From: Candidatus Woesearchaeota archaeon
Lineage (GTDB): Archaea > Nanobdellota > Nanobdellia > Woesearchaeales > UBA11576
Reading direction: 5' to 3'
Assembly (NCBI GenBank): GCA_013203345.1
Contig: JABMQF010000032.1
Span: forward strand, 1-52,657
DNA: 52,657 bases
Shown in pieces: positions 35,668 through 46,200 of this stretch (positions are counted from its first letter, which is position 1; every line of letters starts with the position of its first letter). The position numbers and the translations under genes were made by a program. The notes below the pieces were generated by a model, which did not search any database, was not told the origin of the DNA, and was given only the letters and a program-made list of their open reading frames with translations.

Positions 35668-36816
35668 ATGCAGCGACAAAGTAAAAAAAAAGAGGCGAAA
35701 CCGTTCACTTGCAGGATTTCTGAGCTTAAGCACGCTAAAGAATCTATTTCTAAATCAAAAACAGTCGCTGTTCTTGCTGCATCAGGACTAGGACGAACAT
35801 ATTTACTCAATAATATCTGCGACAACTCAAACTCTTTCTACATAGATCTAAGGAAATTAAGCCCAACACCCGAAAGCTTTTCTGTTGAGTTCATCGCTGC
35901 GCTCTGCAAAGATTCAGTACAACAACCATCAATTGATTATTTAAGCAAACTAAAACTTAGCAAAGAATGTAATGAAATCATAGCAACTGTAAAGAATGAA
36001 CTTGAAAAAATAAAACCTGACCAACAACTTCTACTTGATTCTGCGTTCAGGTTCGCACAGTCCTTCAAGATCAACGACAAAAAAACAATAATAGCAATAA
36101 ACAACTTTGAAGAACTTCTAAAGCTGAACAGTTTCTCAAAAATAAGTGATTCTATCGGAACTTTCTTCAGTCATGCCGATAAAGCAGGTTGTTCTTACAT
36201 AATTTCTTCCTCTGCTGTTCACTTAATGAAAACTGCTTTGAAGCAGTACAAGATCGACTCAATCAATCTCAAACCTCTGAAATTAGAAGCGGTCCATGAT
36301 CTGTTTGAAAGCATCGCAGGAAAAATTGACAAGAGAATATCAACCGAAGTCCTAAACATATCAGCAGGTCTGCCTATCGCAATAATCAGCATTGCCCAAA
36401 GATTCGCAAAAGAGAAATCAGAAGATGTGCAGCAAAACATCAGCCTGATTCATCACATCTTTGATTCTGAACTCGTCACAAAATACTCCAGACTGCATAG
36501 TTACTCAAGAAACCTGTTCACTGATTCCCTCAACAGAGCAAGAGGAGAATCACTTCTGAAAGCAATACTAAAAGTCGTATCACAAAACAGGCCAATGAGA
36601 CTTACAGAGATTGCACATTTGATATTCAGATCAGGTCCTGTTACCAAGAGTCTTATAGAACGGCTCGTCGAGGTTGACATGCTGGTCAAGACAGATAACA
36701 CATTTGATTTCGCCAATCCTGTTCTCAGGAGATGGTGCTATTTCATGTTCCGTAGTATTGAATTTGAAGAGACGCCTGAAGAGACAACATTATCTAAGAC
36801 AGGAGGACCACTATGA
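35668..36816 (+). CDS. P-loop ATPase with degenerate Walker motifs and C-terminal wHTH
   Basis: VAVLAASGLGRTYLL (GxGRT, Lys to Arg); TIIAINNFEELL; C-terminal winged-helix-like LTEIAHLIFRSGPVTKSLIERLVEVDMLVKTD. Confidence 0.65.
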   Translation: MQRQSKKKEAKPFTCRISELKHAKESISKSKTVAVLAASGLGRTYLLNNICDNSNSFYIDLRKLSPTPESFSVEFIAALCKDSVQQPSIDYLSKLKLSKECNEIIATVKNELEKIKPDQQLLLDSAFRFAQSFKINDKKTIIAINNFEELLKLNSFSKISDSIGTFFSHADKAGCSYIISSSAVHLMKTALKQYKIDSINLKPLKLEAVHDLFESIAGKIDKRISTEVLNISAGLPIAIISIAQRFAKEKSEDVQQNISLIHHIFDSELVTKYSRLHSYSRNLFTDSLNRARGESLLKAILKVVSQNRPMRLTEIAHLIFRSGPVTKSLIERLVEVDMLVKTDNTFDFANPVLRRWCYFMFRSIEFEETPEETTLSKTGGPL

Positions 36817-38291
36817 GGAGCAATAATAACACTGAACAGAGAAGCATGAAAAATGCCGCTAAGATATTCATAGTACTTCTCCTTGCAGTGGTTCTCACAT
36901 CTGTCTTATCAACAATTGTACAAGCAGGTCCGTTTGATAGTTTGCGTACTGGTTGGAGCCAGATAAGATTCTTTGTGTTCAGTGCAGCATTCTGGATAAA
37001 CAGCTTGATTGTTTTCGGTGCTGCTTTCCTTGGATTCATTCTGTTACTAAAAGACAAGCTTGGCAGCGACAACACACAGAAAATAGTGATGTACATAATA
37101 ATAGGCATAGTCGCTTTGATTACAGCATCAAAGATTGTAGCAGATACTGGTCAGCCTGTTTATCTGTGGGAAAAAGAATCTTTTGCTGCAGGACTAAGGT
37201 TCCTGATTGGACCAAGTCCATCAATGGAATCTTGTCGTGCTGATGGACCTTCAATGTTCAGGTCATGGCTATCAATCGATCCCAATCCTCCATGCTGTGG
37301 TGCAGGCGCTTATTATACTGACATCCAGGGCGAACGCGTATGCCGCCAGGCTATATTCAGAACTAATGAACAAGGTACAGGTCTACCCGCATTCATTGCC
37401 GCTGGATTGTTGCTGTTCTTGCTGCTTCACATATCACGTGGCGCGCTTGGGCTTGAAGGTCTGGGTGACAGTGGAAGCAAATGGTTCACAATAATACTAT
37501 CAGGCTTCCTCGCGGCTTTAATAGCTCATCAGCGTGTGAGCCGTAGCGCAGTACTGATTGTTGCCGGCTGGATAGCAGTCTTTATGATAGGAAGAAAACT
37601 ATCAGGCACAATGGGTGAAGGTGATCCTCAAGGTCTGCGTCGTGGCTTTGCATTTGGTCTTGCTTTTGCTCTTGTCACGTTGATACTGAACATGCTCGGC
37701 ACATCATTGTTTGGAGCAGTAAGAGCATCAGGTGAAATAACACTCATGACAATAGGCATCAACATATTCTGGGGCATAATCATAGGATATATTTACGGAG
37801 CACTAGTCGGAGATGGCCTGTTAGGCACAATAATGCAAAGTATGGGTGAGGAAAAAAGAGCCAAGATTGAATCTCTGTGTGACCGTGCCAGAGATGATGG
37901 TAAGTTCAGAGACTATGGACGAGCTTTCCTTTCAGGACTGCCACTAATAGGTAGGTTTGTCGCGAAACCAGGCGCCACAAGAATCAGGAATACTAACCGA
38001 AGACGTGAAGACAGGATGGCAGAACAAATTGTTCATCTTGAAGAACAGTACAACAACGCAGTCACACAGGGAAGGCATGCTGACTCGTTAAGGATAGCTG
38101 AACAGCTAAACCGTTGGAAAGACTCTTACAGAAGATTACTAGCAGAAGGTGAAAGACCAGACGATGATGAACCTGGAACGCATCCAGGTGGAACAGATGA
38201 TGAATCTGAACCACATCCAGGTGGAACCGATGAAGAAAGACACCCACCTCCTCCACCAATAAGAGGATCCCCAGACCTACCACCATTATAG
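36813..38291 (+). CDS. Multi-TM membrane protein with Pro/His/acidic C-terminal tail
   Basis: Signal-like N-terminus, several TM segments; tail DDDEPGTHPGGTDDESEPHPGGTDEERHPPPPP; 4-bp overlap with preceding gene. Confidence 0.75.
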   Translation: MRSNNNTEQRSMKNAAKIFIVLLLAVVLTSVLSTIVQAGPFDSLRTGWSQIRFFVFSAAFWINSLIVFGAAFLGFILLLKDKLGSDNTQKIVMYIIIGIVALITASKIVADTGQPVYLWEKESFAAGLRFLIGPSPSMESCRADGPSMFRSWLSIDPNPPCCGAGAYYTDIQGERVCRQAIFRTNEQGTGLPAFIAAGLLLFLLLHISRGALGLEGLGDSGSKWFTIILSGFLAALIAHQRVSRSAVLIVAGWIAVFMIGRKLSGTMGEGDPQGLRRGFAFGLAFALVTLILNMLGTSLFGAVRASGEITLMTIGINIFWGIIIGYIYGALVGDGLLGTIMQSMGEEKRAKIESLCDRARDDGKFRDYGRAFLSGLPLIGRFVAKPGATRIRNTNRRREDRMAEQIVHLEEQYNNAVTQGRHADSLRIAEQLNRWKDSYRRLLAEGERPDDDEPGTHPGGTDDESEPHPGGTDEERHPPPPPIRGSPDLPPL

Positions 38292-38294
38292 ACA

Positions 38295-39944
38295 ATGAAC
38301 TCGAATAAAATTCAAGATTGGATGAAGAAAGCGTTGTTTGTAGTCGAGACTACGCAATCCATACTGGATTTGAGAAATGATCTAAGACACAAATTCGAGC
38401 AAAGCCCTGAAGGTATGGAGACTCGACAACTCGGAATCATATTATCTCACGTAAATAAACTGGAAAACTTTGAGCATTTCTTCTCTGAGCACTCAGGTCC
38501 TGACGGTCTTGGACAGCACTTAACTTATCTTAAGCAGAACCATATCAAGGCTGACAAAGGCATCCTGAAGATGATGGAAATAATCTCTGAAAAGATGCAG
38601 AATGGAAAACTTCCAAATTGGGAAAAGATAAATCATTTTGTAAAGCTTAAGCAGGAACTCAAGAAAAGACTTCGACTAAAACGCGATGTGCACGAATTTG
38701 TCAGAGAATTAGACTCTGCTCTTATGATGCTCTATCCAGAAAAGTATCCTAATGTACCGATAGTGAAAGAACTAAGAGAGCACAGCAAAAAGACAAAGAT
38801 GATCAGAAAGATTTGGCATTACGAGGCTGTTGTCAGTGCATGGAAGATTCTTTTCAAAAGATTTTACATGCCTTTCGATCCAAAACAATATAACCTGTCT
38901 GCTTTTGCGCATTCCATAGATGAAAATGTATGTATACGCGCAATAGCTCACGGATTGCACATGCAAGAGGATGAAATACGTGAAGAACTCAGAAAACTAT
39001 TCCCTTCAGCAAATTTCGAGAATAACAACCTGGAAAATGTGCAGTCATTTGTTAAATCAGCAAAAAAGAACAGTCTTGTAAAAATTCTGAACGAATTTGG
39101 TAAGGAGAAGAACGCAAAAGCATTCGTCAATCTTTTCAGTCACGGCGCTGCACGACCTGATGTTGCTATACAGATATACAATAAGTGGCTCAGCCCTCTT
39201 ATTAGTGAAGAAAAAAAGAAGAATATAGAACTTGAAGCTGTAAAAGAGTTTTATTCACTTATGAATGAGACAATAGACAGCTTTGAAAAACCAGTCTATG
39301 ATCTGAGTAAAAAACTCCAGTCAAAGATAAGCCGCAGGATAAAGACAGTCAAAATACGGCGCGCTAAAGATCTTTCAAAGACAGAAGAATTTACAGATGA
39401 ACTAATCAACAATGACAAGAAGTTACTCACTAGCATAACAGCAGGAACAAATTGTGTGAATGAAATACAAAAAAACAATGTAAAAAAATCAGAAGCATCT
39501 TCGAGATTGATTCTTTCAACTATGATAATCAATGCTAACGCAGCATTGAGTGAATACGAAATCAAAAACAATCAAGAAAATAAATTAGATGTAAACGAAC
39601 TCAATGTTAAGCTTCACAAGCTAATCAAAGAAGCAAAAGATCACGAACCCATGGCAATATCAACCTATTTCGAAAGGACTGTCCATTACATGCACTCTTT
39701 GACAATGCAGGGTAAGTCAAATGAACGTAATGATTTTGTCGCAAAAATGACTAAAGATGATACTCCTACAAAAGTTATCCAATCTGTCAATAAAGAAATC
39801 AAAAAGAAAGAATCAATTTTAGAAAGTGTTGCTGAAATGCTGAACCGTCTCACTAAACAGGGAAATGGTATTGCTCTTAAATCAGATAAGTTGAAAGAAG
39901 AGATAGTAAAAAACAAAGATAGAGGTACAAGACCACATGCATGA
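38295..39944 (+). CDS. Helical soluble protein of unknown function (549 aa)
   Basis: Co-directional ORF, Lys/Glu-rich helical composition. Confidence 0.7.
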   Translation: MNSNKIQDWMKKALFVVETTQSILDLRNDLRHKFEQSPEGMETRQLGIILSHVNKLENFEHFFSEHSGPDGLGQHLTYLKQNHIKADKGILKMMEIISEKMQNGKLPNWEKINHFVKLKQELKKRLRLKRDVHEFVRELDSALMMLYPEKYPNVPIVKELREHSKKTKMIRKIWHYEAVVSAWKILFKRFYMPFDPKQYNLSAFAHSIDENVCIRAIAHGLHMQEDEIREELRKLFPSANFENNNLENVQSFVKSAKKNSLVKILNEFGKEKNAKAFVNLFSHGAARPDVAIQIYNKWLSPLISEEKKKNIELEAVKEFYSLMNETIDSFEKPVYDLSKKLQSKISRRIKTVKIRRAKDLSKTEEFTDELINNDKKLLTSITAGTNCVNEIQKNNVKKSEASSRLILSTMIINANAALSEYEIKNNQENKLDVNELNVKLHKLIKEAKDHEPMAISTYFERTVHYMHSLTMQGKSNERNDFVAKMTKDDTPTKVIQSVNKEIKKKESILESVAEMLNRLTKQGNGIALKSDKLKEEIVKNKDRGTRPHA

Positions 39945-42081
39945 TAAAATGATTACAGGAAAGAGAATATGCACTCTTCTGTTAATCATAGTTCTCGCTA
40001 TCCTCGTCACTGAACCTGTAATGGCAGGTGCTATTGGTGACAGTCTAAGGTCTGCAGGAAACAGCATAAATTCTTTCTTCAGTGAGTATGCATCTGATCC
40101 GAATCCTTCATTGATTGATTTCGTGATTTTCTCAGCGATATTCATCGCGCTTTGCTATATTGGTTTCAGCAAGGTATTCACTGACGCGAAGAACGCAGTG
40201 ACTGTGCTAAGTATTTCTGTCGGTCTGGCTTTGAGTATTGGTCTGGTATTTGGCGGCCAGATTACATTGAAGAAGCTTATGCCTTTTGCAGGAATAATTC
40301 TTTTCCTCATAATTATCGTATTGATCTATGCACTAATGAAGAGGTTTGTGTTTTCATCAGACACTGCAGGGAGTAAGATACTTTCTGCAGTGATAGCAAT
40401 AGTGGTTTCAATATTGATTCTGATTCTTGCATGGAACATGATTTGCGCTAATGAAAGATGTGAAGGCAATCCGTTCGCAAGGATTTCATTAGGTTCTAAT
40501 TCTATAATAGGTCGCATCATAGGAGGTTTTGATGACCTCACCGAATGGGGACCAGATCCAAGTCATGTCCCTCCAGGCAGGTACAGTCCAGGAGATATTG
40601 CCAGTTGCGGTGATGGTAGGATTGATTCGAATGAATTCTGTGATACAGGTCAAAGAGCAAATGTTTCTGAACAAGGTTGTAACGAAGATGAACGTTGTGA
40701 TAATTGTGCCAGGTGTATATCAAACTCAACAGCAGGAACAACACTTGATTTCTTAGGTGATAATTACTTGTGGATAATATTGATTGTCCTGTTCCTGATA
40801 GTTTTCAATGTTATCATGTTCAAAAATAAAACGATTCGCGACAACATGGATAAATGGTTGCGACGCAAACCTCACAAAAAAGAGATTGACGCAATGAACA
40901 GGTTGTTGGGAAAACTAGACAGGCACGAAAAACAAGTTAGTAATAACATTGCACAGCTTATTCAGAACATCAGATCAGAAAAACAGCCTATGGACTTATT
41001 CACAACAACAATTATTGATAATCTGACCAAGGATATCAAAGATACTATAGGCGGCACCATGCAGCAGGTGCAGGATGCAGAAAGAGCAGGATTAAATGAT
41101 AATATTAACACACTTAAGAACTTAAACCAAAGTGAGTCAAACATCTCTCGCAACATAATCGCAGATATCATGAGACAGGAGATAAGGGATATTGACAATG
41201 AAATAAGGGGTTACAGGCAAGTATATGATAAACTTAACCAAATAGAGAATGTGGCTCAGCATTTCGACGAGAATTCAAGGATAATGGAATCATTCGGCCA
41301 TTACAATTTCCGCGAGCAGGGAGTTATTGAAAAAATGAAGCAGGAGCTTACTGAAAACTCTGCTCAGTTCGATAATATCGCAAATATTTGTGATGGTATG
41401 CACACTTTGCTGGAAAAAGAGCAACACATTGTTAAGAATATAGCGAAAGGAAGAGATGTGGAAAATTATTCTTATGTTGTGAAAAAAATAAAGGAAATAA
41501 GAGGTTATACTCTCAAGCTGAAACAGCTTTTCGGCAGTAAAGTAACTCTATTGAGACATCTTGTAAGAAACATGGAGCATCTCAAGCAGGAAGTTGAAAC
41601 ACTTCATACTGTTGAGGTTGAGAGCATAAAGGGATTAAGAGATGGTGCTGTTCGTTCAAAAGATGCTGAGCTATTCGACCAGGCAGTCTATTTTGCGGCT
41701 CATGTCATAGAGAACGCACACTACCTAAACCATTGCCAGCTTGACGAACAATCAAGGTTGAATTTACAGACCTGGGAAAATGAAGCTAAAGATGTGTTAA
41801 GAGAATGCCTTCCAAAAGTGATAAAGTCCATAGCCCCGGGCGTTGTTGAAGATCTTTGGTATGGTACAGCCCTTCCAATAAAAAAATACAAAAGAGCAAA
41901 AGCGAGTTTGAAACATATTAAGACTATTGATTACATCAACGATGATGCAAAAAATGACCTACGCATTGAGTTCACAGAATACAGCAGACAAGTAAGCGCA
42001 TTGAACGAATATGTAGAAAGATGGGCAACTGCTGGCCGAATAAGAGACCAGATACTCAGGATATTAGGTTTAATACCTTAG
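39937..42081 (+). CDS. Multi-TM protein with Cys-rich ectodomain insert and coiled-coil cytosolic region (714 aa)
   Basis: IDFVIFSAIFIALCYIGFSKVFTDAKNAVTVLSISVGLAL; DUF4215-like CGDGRIDSNEFCDTGQRANVSEQGCNEDERCDNCARC; final TM NYLWIILIVLFLIVFNVIMF; long helical C-terminus. Confidence 0.75.
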   Translation: MHDKMITGKRICTLLLIIVLAILVTEPVMAGAIGDSLRSAGNSINSFFSEYASDPNPSLIDFVIFSAIFIALCYIGFSKVFTDAKNAVTVLSISVGLALSIGLVFGGQITLKKLMPFAGIILFLIIIVLIYALMKRFVFSSDTAGSKILSAVIAIVVSILILILAWNMICANERCEGNPFARISLGSNSIIGRIIGGFDDLTEWGPDPSHVPPGRYSPGDIASCGDGRIDSNEFCDTGQRANVSEQGCNEDERCDNCARCISNSTAGTTLDFLGDNYLWIILIVLFLIVFNVIMFKNKTIRDNMDKWLRRKPHKKEIDAMNRLLGKLDRHEKQVSNNIAQLIQNIRSEKQPMDLFTTTIIDNLTKDIKDTIGGTMQQVQDAERAGLNDNINTLKNLNQSESNISRNIIADIMRQEIRDIDNEIRGYRQVYDKLNQIENVAQHFDENSRIMESFGHYNFREQGVIEKMKQELTENSAQFDNIANICDGMHTLLEKEQHIVKNIAKGRDVENYSYVVKKIKEIRGYTLKLKQLFGSKVTLLRHLVRNMEHLKQEVETLHTVEVESIKGLRDGAVRSKDAELFDQAVYFAAHVIENAHYLNHCQLDEQSRLNLQTWENEAKDVLRECLPKVIKSIAPGVVEDLWYGTALPIKKYKRAKASLKHIKTIDYINDDAKNDLRIEFTEYSRQVSALNEYVERWATAGRIRDQILRILGLIP

Positions 42082-42107
42082 GATATTAAGTTTAATCAGG
42101 TGTTATT

Positions 42108-43256
42108 ATGGCTGAAAAGAAAAAAATACTGACAGAAGATGAAAGACGTGAGGTGATAAAGCTCCTCAAGGATTATGAAAAAGAAATGAATAATCTAAAT
42201 AATTCTTTTGATAATCTCAAGAAACACGTCGATTTAAGTGATGATAAGAGTAATAGTTTTACTAAAAAAGGAAAAGAAGAACTTGAATCCACTGAGACTA
42301 AAGCTCAATTAGGCATAGCAAATTCTTTTGTCAATGATGCTCGCAATAACCCTAAAAAGAAAGAGATGTATCTGAAACAAGCAATTAAGATTCTAAAAAA
42401 CAAGCCCAACTCTTCAGAAGCAGATGAAAAAAAGAGTCTAATAACAGAACTAACTGCAAAGATGAACCAAGGCAAAGAAACGCCTGAAGAAAAAACAGAA
42501 CCAATCACTAAAAAAGAGTTTGATGAATGGATAAAAAACAATCCCTTTATCAACTCAACAGCAAAATTAGAAGATACATTATCCAATTTGCATGACGATG
42601 AGTCTTTTAATAATACAATAAAGGAAATTAACAGCACCCTATATAAAAGCCGTAGTGCGGCAAACCGTAATCAAGTTATTAGTTGGCTGATAGAAAAAAT
42701 TGATGAAAAGATTGAATATATAAAAAATATGGATAAGAGTCCCGACAACATACATCAGGAGACTTTGGGCAAGCTGGATAATTTCTACAAACATATCAAA
42801 ATGCAATTAGAGCAGCAGCGTGACGCAAGCAGTACTGAAACATCCACGACAGATACAACAACTGAACCAAAACAAAGACCTGAACCAATTTTAATAAAAG
42901 AACATGGTCCAGAAGAACTTGCAAATCTCGGATCTAACACTAAAGATAAAGACGATGTTGAAGCGTTAATCAACAGCAACGCGATAATCAATCCTAAAGC
43001 CAGCATCGCAGAGTCAAAAAATACATTTGCATCTGGTACTGAAAAATTTGAATTAAAAAAGAGTATGGAAGATTTTCTTCAGAAAAGTTCCACAGATAAT
43101 ACCATCAAACAAGTGAAAACACAAATTACCAATGCAATCTCAAGTAAAATTAAAAAATTAGAAAATGAAATGAAAACCGACAATTCTAAAGAACTCGAGA
43201 ACCTTATAGAATATCTCAAACAACAAAAAAAGTTTATCAATAAGTTCAAAGGATAA
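42108..43256 (+). CDS. Coiled-coil protein of unknown function (382 aa)
   Basis: Charged helical composition; co-directional. Confidence 0.65.
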   Translation: MAEKKKILTEDERREVIKLLKDYEKEMNNLNNSFDNLKKHVDLSDDKSNSFTKKGKEELESTETKAQLGIANSFVNDARNNPKKKEMYLKQAIKILKNKPNSSEADEKKSLITELTAKMNQGKETPEEKTEPITKKEFDEWIKNNPFINSTAKLEDTLSNLHDDESFNNTIKEINSTLYKSRSAANRNQVISWLIEKIDEKIEYIKNMDKSPDNIHQETLGKLDNFYKHIKMQLEQQRDASSTETSTTDTTTEPKQRPEPILIKEHGPEELANLGSNTKDKDDVEALINSNAIINPKASIAESKNTFASGTEKFELKKSMEDFLQKSSTDNTIKQVKTQITNAISSKIKKLENEMKTDNSKELENLIEYLKQQKKFINKFKG

Positions 43257-43260
43257 TAAT

Positions 43261-46200
43261 ATGATTACAAAAAACAAAGTAGGATTATATGGAGTGTTCT
43301 GGGTATTCATAGGAATAGTTGCAATCCTACAGTTCTCAAAAGGAATAAATGGAGTGGTTACTGGAACAGGCATCATTTCTGTAGGTTTAGTCATATTTTC
43401 TGTATTTGTTATTTTCATAAAACCTAAAGTAAGGATATTCAAGGAGCTTCTTGACATAAAAGAGGAAGAGTTTGATGCTGATGACTTAAGCAAATCATAT
43501 CAATCAATCAAACAGCATGGCAGCAAGACAATCAAAGCAGTCAAAGGAGTAAAAGAAAATATTCCTGACATCTCATCAAAGATTCGCCAAACATGTTCAA
43601 CATTAAAAACTAAACTGACTTCTAAACAAGCAAGAAAAGAGACTGTGGGAGAACAGATAAATGCTGTTGCGGAAGTAACACAAGAAGTTGAAAAAACTCT
43701 AGAAGAGCTTGCCGAAAGCACTGACCAAAGATCTGCCACGGGAAAGTTGCTTTCTGTACTTATCGGAGAACTCGAAGCAGAACATAAGGAAGTCGCTTCA
43801 AAAATAGAGGAATTGCAGGATAACAAAGAGGATTTCGGCAGGATAGAACAATTACTAAAAGATAATCTCGAAAGGTGCAGAAAAGTATTGACAAGTGAAG
43901 ACCTTGAAGTGAAAATAAGAGAACTCCATGGCGTAGAAGAGCTGATTGCCAGGGAGCGCGAAGAAAAGATTGATGATAAGCTTCAAAAAGAATTGATTGT
44001 TGCAGAACAGCAAAGTCATTATCTTAAGAAGTTGCAAAAACGCACCCATAGCACAATAAAACAACTACAGGCAGCAATACATCCTGACGGGAGAGATAAA
44101 AATTATCAGGAAATGCAGGCTCGTCTTGACAATATGGAGACTATTTCTGATTCTCTCGCTACTGTCGCAGAAGATCACGCCAAACTCGTGATGAATATAA
44201 TACAGAGTATGAGAAATGCTGATAGGCAGGTTCAGCAATTACACCTTCTCGAACTTCAACAGGAAAAAAATAAACACATAGGGCTTGCAGAAAACGCCAA
44301 ATTAAGAGTTATAGAAGCAGACAAAAAAGCAGAGGACTTCTCTAAAATATTGCGTTCATCACAGGCTGAAAATACTGAACTGAAAAAAAGAGTGGACGAA
44401 CTTTTCAGTAGTGTTGCCAGAGCAAACATGAATCTGAATGCTTGGAGAAAAGATCTGAAAACCGCTAAAGAAGCGATTAAAGGTGACAAAGATCTTGAAA
44501 CACTTCTCGCAAATCTCAACACCACTGATTCGAACAAGAAGATAGACCTCATAAACAGGCTTGTGAAAGCAGTTATTGCCAGTGACGAAAATGCGTCAAA
44601 CATGCTGGAAAGCAAGGCAGCTGCAGAAGCTCAGGTAAATGAACTCAATCGTAAGGTTGCGGCACTTAAAGAAGAGAAGAATAATACTGAGAATGCGCTT
44701 TCTGCGGCAAAAGAAGAAAATAAAGAGTTCAGAAGAAATATTATCAGAAAAGAGGAAATGATCTCTGAAATCAATCTTAACTTCAGTAAAGAAGTAGATG
44801 ACGAAACAAGGAAAAGATATGGGGAAGAACTCGAAAAACTAGGAAAAGAAAAACAGGAAATGCAGATTAAATTAAGAGAATCTACTAATGATTGCAGCAT
44901 ACGTGCAAAAGAGATTGAGGAAGTTAAGAGCAGTCTTGCAGCATCACAAGAAAAAGTAAAGGCTCTTGAGCCGCAATTGTCAGACCTAACACGAGAAACA
45001 AAAGATGCTTTGAAACAGAAAGATAATGTCCAGGCTGAACTCAAAAGGATACAAAAAGAGTTCGCTGACCAAAAAGATGATCTAACAAAAAAGATTTCTG
45101 AACTTGAAGAAAAGATTGTCGAAGAACGTAAAAGATTCAAAAAAGCTCAAGAAGAAAAAAATAGACTATCAGAACAAGCTGATAAATCGCATAAAGCTGT
45201 TCAGGAACAAGAAAATAGAACATCTCTTGCATGGGACGCGACAAAAAGATTGGAAGAACAGAAGAAAGAGCACATGCACGTGATATCCGAGATGCACAAA
45301 CTTGTTGAAAAAGAAAGAAAAAATAATGACAATCTGCACACAGCAATATCTGAAGCAAATATCGAATCGCGAAAAGCACTAAGACATCTTAACGGTCTTA
45401 AGCAGATATATGCCCAAGAGCTTAGTACAGGCCATTTACAAGCCGAAGAGTTGACAACAACTAATCTAGAATTCGAGAGAAATATACGAAATTTAGAAGA
45501 TAGTTTGATGACGCTAAAAGACAGAAAGCTCCAGCTTGAATCACTTCCCGAAGATAGGATAGATACTTCGACTGAAGATGAAATAAAGGATTTCATACAT
45601 GAAATAGCTGAACTAACAAAAGCTATCAAAGAGGATAAAAAAGATCTTGGAAAGAGCAAAGAGCTGGCAAGGTCGATGGAAGAAAGGGCAGAACATGCTG
45701 AAGAAAGAATCAATATTATAGAAGAAGAAAGATTGCAGGTATTCCAGGATCTAGAATCATCTAACGCAGAACTTGAGAACCTACGAAAAAATAATGAAGC
45801 AGATACTGCAAGACACCACGAAGAGGTTGACAAGCTTCAAGGAAAAATATTAGAGCTTGAAGCAAACATAGAAAATATTCAAGAAAGTATCAAAAATGCA
45901 AGCTCTGTGATTGATAATGCAGAAGAGATTGAACATCGTGAACAAGAACTCGCAGAACTTATCGATGAATACAAAGAACTCATAAGCAAAAGGACTCAAG
46001 TGCAGGAACTAACAGTAAGAAGGGTTCACGCTCTGCGAAAAATACAAACAGACTATCAGAATAATGTGAAAGAGACAGAGCAGCTCAGTGAGGAAAAAGC
46101 AATTCTTGAGAGCGAACTGGAAGAAGCAAAACGTAGGGAAAATAATCTACTTAATGAAAATAAAAGACTCATCGATGAGGAAAACGTAATAAAAACTATT

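Noticed and set aside
35668-36816. Calling this gene Orc1/Cdc6
   Set aside because: Walker motifs are degenerate and origin-like repeats are not evident; generic ATPase + wHTH is as far as the sequence supports.
45201-45833. Long antisense ORF (210 aa) and many similar antisense ORFs across 43.5-46.6 kb
   Set aside because: Ser/Leu/Phe-rich translations are the mirror of Glu/Lys coiled-coil codons on the + strand; no independent coding signal.
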